Positions 16,231-22,998 of a DNA stretch of 34,630 bases are shown piece by piece (the first letter of the stretch is position 1; each line of letters opens with the position of its first letter). Under the pieces are notes generated by a model. The model had not been told where the DNA came from. It worked only from the letters and a program-made list of their open reading frames with translations, and ran no database searches. A program made the translations under genes and the position numbers. This DNA is from Mycobacterium sp. 1100029.7. Lineage in GTDB: Bacteria > Actinomycetota > Actinomycetes > Mycobacteriales > Mycobacteriaceae. The stretch lies in NCBI RefSeq assembly GCF_001665235.1, contig NZ_LZSC01000058.1, positions 1 through 34,630 on the forward strand. The letters are read 5' to 3'.

Positions 16231-16430
16231 CGAGTGTGCGGCCACGGCGACTCGCGCCGTCGAGTGTGCGACCAGGGCGGCTCGGGCCGTCGAGTGTGCG
16301 TCCACGGCGACTCGCGCCGTCGAGTGTGCGACCAGGGCGACTCGCGCCGTCGAGTGTGCGGCCACGGCGACTCGGGCCGTCGAGTGTGCGGCCAGGGCGT
16401 CGAGTGTGCGTCCAGGGCGACGACACGCCG
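16231..16430. repeat. 30-bp tandem repeat array after pknG
   Basis: The core CGTCGAGTGTGCG occurs seven times, with starts at 16229, 16259, 16289, 16319, 16349, 16379 and 16399. The first six are spaced exactly 30 bases; the next spacing is 20. Inter-core sequence varies only at a few positions (GCCACGGCGACTCGCGC, ACCAGGGCGGCTCGGGC and alike). The last copy forms the 5' arm of the hairpin at 16402-16456. Units have no unique spacers, so this is not CRISPR. It lies between the convergent pknG and DUF559 genes, 35 bases past the pknG stop. Confidence 0.93.
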
Positions 16431-16456
16431 TCAAGCCCCGCCCTGATCGCACACTC
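16402..16456 (-). terminator. Hairpin element 1, right after the DUF559 gene
   Basis: An 18-base inverted repeat (16402-16419 against 16439-16456) pairs at 16 of 18 positions: GAGTGTGCG, two mismatches, then CAGGGCG, around a 19-base loop. On the minus strand it begins at the DUF559 stop codon. That position fits an intrinsic terminator without a T tract, which is common in mycobacteria. Its loop and 3' arm resemble hairpin element 2 at 17375-17429, so it may instead be the end of a dispersed element. Confidence 0.6.
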
Positions 16457-17318
16457 AAAGCCGTTGATGCACAGTCGAAGCTGCGATGGCGGCGCGCACA
16501 CGGCGCAGTATGACGGCCGGCGTGTCCTCCGCGATGACCCGGACGACTGTCCAGCCAATCTCCTCGAGCATTTCCAGCCGGCGAATGTCGTTCACGTATT
16601 GCCGTCGATCCGTCCGATGTTGGTCGCCGTCATACTCCACGGCGACCATGTAATCTTCCCAACCCAAGTCGAGGTAGGCGACGGGCATGTTGTCCGCGCC
16701 GAACACCGGTATCTGGGTTTGCGGACGGGGCAGTCCCGCGTCGATGAGCAGAAGACGCAGGTAGCTCTCTCGGGGAGACTGCGCACCCGCATCGACCAGC
16801 TCTAAGGCCGACTCCAGTCGACGCAGCCCGGGCGAGCGTGGATGGCCGTGCGCCACGCCGAGCACGTCTTCGACTTTGAACCCCGTTGCCCGCGCCAGGG
16901 CGTCCAGCCGGACAACCGCCGACCGGATGGCCCCGCGGCGGCCGATGTCGAAAGCGGTTCGCTCCGGCGTGGTCACGCTCAGACCGTCGAGGAGCTGGAT
17001 CTCGTTGTCCAGCAGTCCCTCACGGCGCGTGAGCACCCCCGGCGGTGTCCGGGGGTTGGCGTATATCAGCTCTACGGGGACACCGTCGGGAATCCAGCGT
17101 GCACCGTGCAGTGCGGCGGCAGCGGCTCCCGCGATGACCCCTTGGCGTCTGGACCACAGCCAAGCCGCCTCGGTGCGCAACTCAAGTGATACCTCGACGT
17201 GCCTCGGCAGGTAGACGTTCGGCAATACCGCACGGAAACGCGTCCGCAGTTGATGACGGTTAAGCGTGCCCGACGCCAGCGCCTCACTCCCGAGGAACGG
17301 CTCGTATGAATCCCGCAT
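16455..17318 (-). CDS. AbiEi-like N-terminal region fused to a DUF559 (Vsr-like) nuclease domain
   Basis: This 287-residue protein starts with LNRHQLRTRFRAVLPNVYLP and a segment like the winged-helix region of AbiEi antitoxins (ALHGARWIP, then TTPERTAFDIGRR). It ends with a DUF559 domain of PD-(D/E)XK nuclease type: Glu184 (SPRESYLRLL), Asp217 (AYLDLGW), Glu228 and Asp230 (AVEYDGDQH), and then DIRRLEMLEEIGW and VVRVIAED. The nuclease residues look intact. The family is abundant in mycobacteria, but no function is established. No partner toxin or methylase lies nearby. It sits between convergent pknG and ackA, which I recall as direct neighbours in M. tuberculosis, and is bracketed by related hairpins. 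The ATG has no clear ribosome site. Confidence 0.82.
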   Translation of the reverse strand: MRDSYEPFLGSEALASGTLNRHQLRTRFRAVLPNVYLPRHVEVSLELRTEAAWLWSRRQGVIAGAAAAALHGARWIPDGVPVELIYANPRTPPGVLTRREGLLDNEIQLLDGLSVTTPERTAFDIGRRGAIRSAVVRLDALARATGFKVEDVLGVAHGHPRSPGLRRLESALELVDAGAQSPRESYLRLLLIDAGLPRPQTQIPVFGADNMPVAYLDLGWEDYMVAVEYDGDQHRTDRRQYVNDIRRLEMLEEIGWTVVRVIAEDTPAVILRRVRAAIAASTVHQRL

Positions 17319-17349
17319 GGCGGAACCATCGCATGTCGAGGCCGGACGT

Positions 17350-17364
17350 GAATTCGCTTATACA
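17350..17364 (-). promoter_or_regulatory. Possible promoter of the DUF559 gene (shared 15-mer)
   Basis: Read on the minus strand, 17364-17350 is TGTATAAGCGAATTC, in the context TGTGTATAAG. This resembles an extended -10 (TG, one base, TATAAG) and would give a leader of about 25-30 bases to the ATG at 17318. The same 15 bases occur at 11562-11576. No good -35 was seen. The promoter role is inferred from position and AT content. Confidence 0.4.
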
Positions 17365-17374
17365 CAGGGGCGTC

Positions 17375-17429
17375 GAGTGTGCGTTCTGGGCGGCGACACG
17401 CCGACGAACACCGCCGCCAGCGCACACTC
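17375..17429 (-). terminator. Hairpin element 2, right after ackA
   Basis: The arms GAGTGTGCG (17375-17383) and CGCACACTC (17421-17429) are perfect complements, and an inner GGCGGCG/CGCCGCC pair (17389-17395 with 17412-17418) lengthens the stem. It begins 4 bases after the ackA stop on the minus strand, so it could end the fgd1-pta-ackA transcript. It shares with hairpin 1 the arm, a GGGCG block and CGACACGCCG in the loop, which marks the two as copies of one element on either side of the DUF559 gene. Confidence 0.6.
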
Positions 17430-17433
17430 AGAG

Positions 17434-18585
17434 CTATCCGGCGAGCAGGTCGGCGCAGTCGCGAGCGATCGCCAGTTCCTCGTTCGTGGGGATCACCAGC
17501 ACCGCGATCGGCGAATCGTCGGCCGAGATCCGCTGCGCTCCCCCGCCGGCCGCCAGGTTGCGGCCCTCGTCGAGCACGATGCCGAGCTGCTCTAGCCCGG
17601 CGACCGCGTCTCGGCGTACCACCGCGTCGTTCTCGCCAATTCCCGCGGTGAAGCTGATGACATCGGTGTGCCCCAGCACCGCCAGGTAGGCGCCGATGTA
17701 TTTGCGCAGCCGGTGAATGAACACGTCATACGCCAATTGCGCTGAGCTGTCACCACTTTCGATCATCGCGCGCAGCTTGCGGAAGTCGCGCTCACCGGCC
17801 AGACCCCAGACACCGGATCGATTGTTGAGCATCGACTCGATCGCATCGACATCCATGTTCGCGGTGCGCCACAAGTAGCTGATGACGCCGGGATCGATGT
17901 CCCCACTGCGGGTGCCCATCACCAAGCCCTCCAGCGGCGTCAGTCCCATCGAGGTGTCGACCGGCCGACCCCCGGCGACGGCCGAGGCCGACGCACCGTT
18001 GCCCAGGTGCAACACGATCTGATTCAGGCCGTCGCGCGGCCCGCCCAGGAAGTCGGCGGCCTGCTCGCTGACGTAACGGTGTGAGGTGCCGTGAAATCCA
18101 TAGCGGCGGATCTGATATCGCTGGGCCAGGTCCCGATTCATCGCATACGTCGCGGCCGCGGCGGGCAGGTCGTGGAAGAACGCCGTGTCGAAGACGGCGA
18201 CGTGTGCGACATCCGGCAACAGCTTGCGGGCCACCTTGATTCCCTGCAGTGCGGGCGGATTGTGCAGCGGCGCGAGCTCAGACAGCTTCTCGAGGTCCGC
18301 GATCCGATCATCGTCGAGGAGTGTCGGGCGATAGAATTCGTTGCCGCCGTGGACAACCCGATGTCCGACGGCCAGCAGTCCACTCGACTTCAAGTCGATG
18401 CCGTCCTCGTTCAGCTGCTGAAACGCCAGGCGCAGCGCCTCTTCGTGGTCGGCGGCCCGCCCTGACGGCTCACCGATCTCCCCGATCACGCCGCTGGCGC
18501 GCGTCGTGCCGGAGCCGGGTTCAACGAGCTGGAACTTGAGCGAGGAAGATCCCGAATTGATCACCAGCACAAGGTGGTCAGCCAT
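17434..18585 (-). CDS. ackA: Acetate kinase AckA
   Basis: AckA converts acetyl phosphate and ADP to acetate and ATP (reversible) in the cytoplasm. This 383-residue protein has the ASKHA-fold signatures VINSGSSSLKF near the N-terminus, HRVVHGG, FDTAFF, GFHGTSHRYVS, LGNGASASA, and DTSMGLTPLEG followed by MGTRSGDIDP. Length matches M. tuberculosis AckA. The start at 18585 is chosen over upstream in-frame codons because it gives the family N-terminus and overlaps the pta stop by 8 bases. It is the last gene of fgd1-pta-ackA. Confidence 0.96.
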   Translation of the reverse strand: MADHLVLVINSGSSSLKFQLVEPGSGTTRASGVIGEIGEPSGRAADHEEALRLAFQQLNEDGIDLKSSGLLAVGHRVVHGGNEFYRPTLLDDDRIADLEKLSELAPLHNPPALQGIKVARKLLPDVAHVAVFDTAFFHDLPAAAATYAMNRDLAQRYQIRRYGFHGTSHRYVSEQAADFLGGPRDGLNQIVLHLGNGASASAVAGGRPVDTSMGLTPLEGLVMGTRSGDIDPGVISYLWRTANMDVDAIESMLNNRSGVWGLAGERDFRKLRAMIESGDSSAQLAYDVFIHRLRKYIGAYLAVLGHTDVISFTAGIGENDAVVRRDAVAGLEQLGIVLDEGRNLAAGGGAQRISADDSPIAVLVIPTNEELAIARDCADLLAG

Positions 18586-20665
18586 TGTTGATACCCTGCG
18601 CCTGGATCGCGGTGATCGCAATCGTGTTGACGATGTCTTCGACCAGCGCACCGCGGGACAGGTCGTTCACCGGTTTGCGCAATCCCTGCAGGACGGGCCC
18701 GATCGCGATGGCTCCAGCACTGCGCTGCACCGCCTTGTAGGTGTTGTTACCGGTGTTGAGGTCCGGGAAGATCAGCACGGTGGCGTGACCGGCCACCGGC
18801 GAACCGCGCAGCTTGGTGGCCGCCACCGAGGGTTCAATCGCGGCGTCGTACTGGATCGGGCCCTCGACCAACAGCTTCGGATCCCGGGCTCGGACCAAAT
18901 CCGTTGCTTTTCTGACCTTGTCGACGTCCACGCCGGTGCCAGAATCACCGGTGGAGTAGGACAGCATCGCCACCTTCGGTTCGATGCCGAACCGGGCCGC
19001 GGTTCGCGCCGAGCTGATCGCGATATCGGCGAGCTGTTCGGGCGTGGGGTCCGGGACGATTGCGCAGTCGCCGTAGGCGAGCACCCGGTCGGGCAGGCAC
19101 ATCAAGAAGATGCTGGACACCGTAGCGACGTCCGGAACGGTCCTGATGATCTCGAAGGCCGGCCGCACGGTGTGTGCCGTGGTGTGCGCCGCGCCCGAGA
19201 CCATGCCGTCGACCATGCCGTTGTGCACCAGCATGGTGCCGAAATACGAGACGTCGTGCATGATCTCGTGGGCCTGCTCGACGGTGATGCCCTTGGCTTT
19301 ACGCAAATCCGCGTACTGTCCGGCGAATTGGTTGCACAGGTCCTCGTCGTGCGGGTCGATGATCGTCGCGTCCTGCAGGTCGACTCCGAGTTCACCCGCG
19401 CGCAAGCGGACTCGTCCCTCGTCACCCAGGATCGTCAGATCGGCGATGCGGCGCTTCAGGACCCGTCCGGCGGCCTGGAGGATGCGGTCGTCGTCGCCTT
19501 CGGGCAACACGATGTGCTTGCGGTCCGCGCGCGCCTGCTGCGTCAGCCGGTGGGTGAACATCTGCGGCGTCGTCACCGTCGGGATCGGAATAGCAAGCTG
19601 CGCAAGCAGATCAGAGATGTCGACGTGGCGCTCCATCAACTCCAGGGCGGTGTCGATTTTGCGCTGCGAGGTGGCCGTGACCCGGCCCCGGGCCAAGAAG
19701 GCGGCGCTGGCCGTGTCGTAGGTGCCCAGGTCGTTTCCGATGATGGGCAGTCGCAGACGCAGTCCGGAGACCAGCGCCGCGATGGACGGGTGCAGCTGGA
19801 ACCCGCCATTGAGGACAATGCAGGACAGCGACGGAAACCCTTGGGCCGCATGGGCGCTGGCGGCAGCCAACACGACGTCGGAGCGGTCGCCGGGAGTGAT
19901 CACCGCCTGGCCGTCGCGCAGCCGTTCCAGCACATGGTCGGCGGTCATCCCCGCCACCAGCACGCCCATCACCTCGCGCCCGACCAGATCGGCGTCACCG
20001 CTGATCAGCGTCCCGCCCACGGCTTGCCGCAGTTCCTCGACCGTCGGCGCCGAGAGTACCGGCTCATCCGGCAGCACATAACTGGGTGGATCGAACCTGC
20101 CCAGCGCCTCGGCGACCTCGCCCACCTCCGCCGGGTCGCACCGGCTGGCCACCACCGCGGCAGTGTGCGCGCGCTGAGCCGCCAGCTCGGTCAGGCACAC
20201 CTCGACGACACTGGAAACCTGTTCCGCAGTACGGCCTTTCGCGCGGACCGCCAGCAGCACGGGCGCACCGAGGTTGACCGCGATCCGCGCGTTGACCGAC
20301 AGTTCGGCAGGTGTGGTGACGTCGGTGTAATCGCTACCGACGATCACCACCGCGTCACACGCCTGCGCCATGGCGTGATAGGCGTCGACGATGCTGGCGA
20401 TTGCGGCATCGGTGTCGGCGTGGATTTCTTGATAGGTGACGCCGACACACTGCTCATAGGTCAGACCCGCGGTGGTGCGCGTCAGCAGCAACTCAAGGAT
20501 GTAGTCACGGTCTTCACCCAGCCGCGAGATTGGCCGGAACACACCAACTTTGGCGACCGTTGCGGTCAACCGGTTCAGCAGTCCCAGCGCGATCGTCGAC
20601 TTGCCGGTCTCCGGCTCGGGCGCCGCGATGTAGATCGCTTTGGAAACGGAAGAGGTGTCAGCCAA
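18578..20665 (-). CDS. pta: Phosphate acetyltransferase Pta
   Basis: Pta interconverts acetyl-CoA and acetyl phosphate. This 695-residue long-form enzyme has an N-terminal P-loop domain of the dethiobiotin-synthetase type (APEPETGKSTIALGLL near residue 15), a central DRTGG domain (about 220-330) and a C-terminal catalytic PTA domain (LPEGDDDRIL, SYSTGDSGTG, VLIFPDLNTGNNTYKA). The start I favour is TTG at 20665 (L/M-ADTSSVSKAIYIAAPE), because it matches the known N-terminus and overlaps the fgd1 stop by 8 bases; no ATG or GTG in frame fits as well. The frame remains open upstream inside fgd1. Confidence 0.94.
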   Translation of the reverse strand: MADTSSVSKAIYIAAPEPETGKSTIALGLLNRLTATVAKVGVFRPISRLGEDRDYILELLLTRTTAGLTYEQCVGVTYQEIHADTDAAIASIVDAYHAMAQACDAVVIVGSDYTDVTTPAELSVNARIAVNLGAPVLLAVRAKGRTAEQVSSVVEVCLTELAAQRAHTAAVVASRCDPAEVGEVAEALGRFDPPSYVLPDEPVLSAPTVEELRQAVGGTLISGDADLVGREVMGVLVAGMTADHVLERLRDGQAVITPGDRSDVVLAAASAHAAQGFPSLSCIVLNGGFQLHPSIAALVSGLRLRLPIIGNDLGTYDTASAAFLARGRVTATSQRKIDTALELMERHVDISDLLAQLAIPIPTVTTPQMFTHRLTQQARADRKHIVLPEGDDDRILQAAGRVLKRRIADLTILGDEGRVRLRAGELGVDLQDATIIDPHDEDLCNQFAGQYADLRKAKGITVEQAHEIMHDVSYFGTMLVHNGMVDGMVSGAAHTTAHTVRPAFEIIRTVPDVATVSSIFLMCLPDRVLAYGDCAIVPDPTPEQLADIAISSARTAARFGIEPKVAMLSYSTGDSGTGVDVDKVRKATDLVRARDPKLLVEGPIQYDAAIEPSVAATKLRGSPVAGHATVLIFPDLNTGNNTYKAVQRSAGAIAIGPVLQGLRKPVNDLSRGALVEDIVNTIAITAIQAQGINNG

Positions 20666-21668
20666 GTCGCCGCAGCCTGGGCGCCAGATCCTTTTCGAAG
20701 AGCTCCAGGAACCGGCGCTGGTCATGGCCGGGGGCGTGGAACACCAGGTGGTTGAGGCCCCAGTCGACGTAATCCTTGACCTTCGCGACGGCCTCGTCCG
20801 GGTCCGATGCCACGATCCAGCGCTTGGCGACCTGCTCGATGGGCAGTTCGTCGGCGGCCTTCTCCATCTCCAACGGATCGTGGATGTTGGTCTTCTGCTC
20901 GGCGGTCAACGACAGCGGCGCCCAGAACCGGGTGTTCTCCAAAGCCAGCTCGGGATCGGTGTCGTAGGAGATCTTGATCTCGATCATCCGGTCGACGTCG
21001 TCGGGGTCCTTCCCCGCCGCCTCGGCGCCCTCGCGCATCGCGGGGATCAGCTTGTCCTTATAGAGCTCTTCACCCTTGCCCGACGTGCAGATGAATCCGT
21101 CGCCCGCACGGCCGGCGTACTTGGCCACCTGTGGTCCGCCCGCGGCGATGTAGATCGGGATGCCGCCGTCGGGCACGTCGTAGATCGAGGCGCCCTTGGT
21201 CTTGTAGTACTCGCCTTCGAAGTCGACCCGGTCACCGAGCCACAGCTCGCGCATCAACCGCACGGATTCGCGCAGCCGCGCGTAGCGCTCCTTGAACTCC
21301 GGCCATTCGCCCTCGTATCCGGTAGCGATCTCGTTGAGGGACTCGCCGGTGCCCACGCCGAGGAAGATCCGATCCGGGTAGAGGCAGCCCATCGTGGCGA
21401 AGGCCTGCGCGATGACGGCGGGGTTGTAGCGGAAAGTCGGAGTAAGCACGGATGTTCCGAGCTGAAGCCTTTTGGTGCGCTCGCCGACGGCGGTCATCCA
21501 AGCCAGCGAAAAGGGGGCGTGCCCGCCCTCGTGCCGCCACGGCTGGAAATGGTCACTGACGGTGGCGCTGTCCATGCCGTGTGCCTCGGCGGCGACAGCG
21601 AGTTCGACGAGTTCGCGCGGGGCGAATTGTTCAGCGGACGCCTTATATCCCAGTTTCAGTTCAGCCAC
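20658..21668 (-). CDS. fgd1: F420-dependent glucose-6-phosphate dehydrogenase Fgd1
   Basis: Fgd1 oxidises glucose 6-phosphate to 6-phosphogluconolactone and supplies reduced F420 to mycobacterial F420-dependent reductases. At 336 residues it has the exact length of the M. tuberculosis enzyme. The active-site residues Asp39, His40 (SDHFQPW), Trp44 and Glu109 (GVGTGES) are all present in this luciferase-like TIM barrel. The start is GTG at 21668, with a GGAG about 12 bases upstream. It leads the fgd1-pta-ackA operon. Its 5' region contains the 51-55-bp repeat array that separates it from the divergent metallo-beta-lactamase gene. Confidence 0.97.
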   Translation of the reverse strand: MAELKLGYKASAEQFAPRELVELAVAAEAHGMDSATVSDHFQPWRHEGGHAPFSLAWMTAVGERTKRLQLGTSVLTPTFRYNPAVIAQAFATMGCLYPDRIFLGVGTGESLNEIATGYEGEWPEFKERYARLRESVRLMRELWLGDRVDFEGEYYKTKGASIYDVPDGGIPIYIAAGGPQVAKYAGRAGDGFICTSGKGEELYKDKLIPAMREGAEAAGKDPDDVDRMIEIKISYDTDPELALENTRFWAPLSLTAEQKTNIHDPLEMEKAADELPIEQVAKRWIVASDPDEAVAKVKDYVDWGLNHLVFHAPGHDQRRFLELFEKDLAPRLRRLG

Positions 21669-21699
21669 TCGTTCTTTCTACTCCTATTCCGCCTGTCAC

Positions 21700-21910
21700 G
21701 ACCCGCCGCGCCCAGCTTCGCCGCCCTTGCGATCACTCCCAGACTCGCCCGACCCCCCGCGCCCGGCTCCGCCGCGCTTGCGATCGCTCCTCCCCATTCA
21801 GTCACGACCCGCCGCGCCCGGCTCCGCCGCGCTTGCGATCGCTCCTCCCCATTCAGTCGCGACCCGCCGCGCCCGGCTCCGCCGCGCTTGCGATCGCTCC
21901 TAGACTCGCC
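21700..21910. repeat. 51-55-bp tandem repeat x4 between fgd1 and the divergent MBL gene
   Basis: Four units begin at 21700, 21751, 21806 and 21861, each opening with GACCCGCCGCGCC or a near match and running through CGCTTGCGATCGCTCC. Units 1 and 4 end in AGACTCGCCC; units 2 and 3 end in CCCCATTCAGTC. Unit 1 is the most diverged; units 3 and 4 share nearly identical cores. The array fills most of the 245-base divergent promoter region. The end of unit 4 supplies TAGACT (21901-21906), a TANNNT hexamer seven bases before the plus-strand ATG at 21914. Confidence 0.93.
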
Positions 21911-21913
21911 CGC

Positions 21914-22666
21914 ATGGGACCCCAACCGGCACTTGTTCAAATCACCGACACCGTGCACCTCGCGCAGGGCGAGGCCGTCAACTGGACGCTGGTGGCCGAC
22001 GACACCGGCGTGATGCTGATCGACGCCGGCTATCCCGGCGACCGCGAGGACGTGCTGGCCTCGCTGAACAAGCTCGGTTACGGCCCCGGCGACGTGCGCG
22101 CCATCCTGCTGACGCACGCCCACATCGACCACTTGGGCTCGGCGATCTGGTTCGCCCGCGAACACTCCACTCCGGTCTACTGCCACGCCGACGAAGTCGG
22201 CCATGCCAAACGCGAATACCTCGAGCAGGTGTCGATCGCGGATCTTGCGCTGCGACTGTGGCGGCCCCGCTGGGCGACCTGGACCGCCCATGTGGTCCGC
22301 AACGGCGGCCTGATCCGCGACGGCATCCCGACCACCCAGCCGTTGACGCCCGAGATCGCCGCGGCGCTTCCAGGCCACCCACGGCCCGTGTTCAGCCCCG
22401 GTCACACCCACGGCCACTGCTCCTACCTGGTCGACGGCGTGCTGGCCAGCGGGGACGCCTTGATCACCGGACACCCGTTGATTCGCCACGACGGGCCGCA
22501 ACTGCTGCCGGCGATCTTCAGTTACAGCCAGGAGAATTGCATCCGAACACTGTCCGCGCTGGCCCTGCTGGAAACCGAAGTTCTGGCGCCCGGTCACGGT
22601 CCGCTGTGGCGCGGCCCGATTCGCGAAGCCACCGATGCGGCGCTGCACAAAGCGGGTGTTGGGTGA
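21914..22666 (+). CDS. Metallo-beta-lactamase-fold hydrolase (Rv0406c-like)
   Basis: This 250-residue protein has the binuclear metal motifs of the MBL fold: THAHIDH at residues 67-73 (His68, His70, Asp72, His73), SPGHTHGH, SGDALITGH with the bridging Asp, and a final APGHGP. It lies divergent to fgd1, as Rv0406c does in M. tuberculosis, so it is probably the orthologue; the substrate is unknown. There is no signal peptide. The ATG at 21914 lies seven bases after a TANNNT hexamer at the end of the repeat array, so a leaderless start is plausible. Its stop overlaps the next gene's GTG (GTGA). Confidence 0.87.
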   Translation: MGPQPALVQITDTVHLAQGEAVNWTLVADDTGVMLIDAGYPGDREDVLASLNKLGYGPGDVRAILLTHAHIDHLGSAIWFAREHSTPVYCHADEVGHAKREYLEQVSIADLALRLWRPRWATWTAHVVRNGGLIRDGIPTTQPLTPEIAAALPGHPRPVFSPGHTHGHCSYLVDGVLASGDALITGHPLIRHDGPQLLPAIFSYSQENCIRTLSALALLETEVLAPGHGPLWRGPIREATDAALHKAGVG

Positions 22667-22998
22667 CGGTCGCCAAGTCGATTGCGCTGTTCACGCTGGC
22701 GGCGCTGTTCGAAATCGGCGGCGCGTGGCTGGTGTGGCAGGGCATCCGCGAACATCGCGGCTGGATGTGGGTTGGCTGGGGCGTGATCGTGCTGGGAGCT
22801 TACGGTTTCGTCGCCACCCTGCAGCCTGACGCCCACTTCGGGCGCATCCTGGCCGCCTACGGCGGCATCTTCGTCGCAGGTTCGCTGTTGTGGGGCATGG
22901 GTTTTGACGGGTTTCGTCCCGACCGCTGGGATGTCACCGGCGCGGCGATCTGCCTGCTCGGCGTGGCCGTCATCATGTATGCGCCGCGAAATCGCTGA
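22663..22998 (+). CDS. UPF0060 (YnfA-like) membrane protein
   Basis: This 111-residue protein is almost all membrane: four hydrophobic segments at about residues 5-20, 29-46, 60-78 and 87-105. It shows the family pattern FEIGGAWLVWQG, GAYGFVATLQPDAHFGRILAAYGGIF and GFRPDRWDVTGA. UPF0060 proteins are small transporter-like proteins related to the SMR/EamA type; the substrate is unknown. The GTG at 22663 overlaps the MBL gene stop as GTGA, so the two are coupled. Its 3' end overlaps the convergent monooxygenase gene by 26 bases. Confidence 0.88.
   Translation: MTVAKSIALFTLAALFEIGGAWLVWQGIREHRGWMWVGWGVIVLGAYGFVATLQPDAHFGRILAAYGGIFVAGSLLWGMGFDGFRPDRWDVTGAAICLLGVAVIMYAPRNR

Noticed and set aside
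16231..16430. CRISPR array
   Set aside because: The units are contiguous near-identical 30-mers without unique spacers and no cas genes are present.
16455..17318. Classic restriction or type IV toxin-antitoxin system
   Set aside because: No methylase, toxin (AbiEii) or second subunit is adjacent, and the antitoxin-like segment is fused to the nuclease domain.
18506..20755. Long open frame opposite pta on the plus strand
   Set aside because: Pta has all its domains on the other strand; the plus-strand product is low-complexity and resembles nothing known.
21656..22648. Open frame opposite the MBL gene and repeat array
   Set aside because: It is produced by the repeat array and the antisense of a conserved gene.
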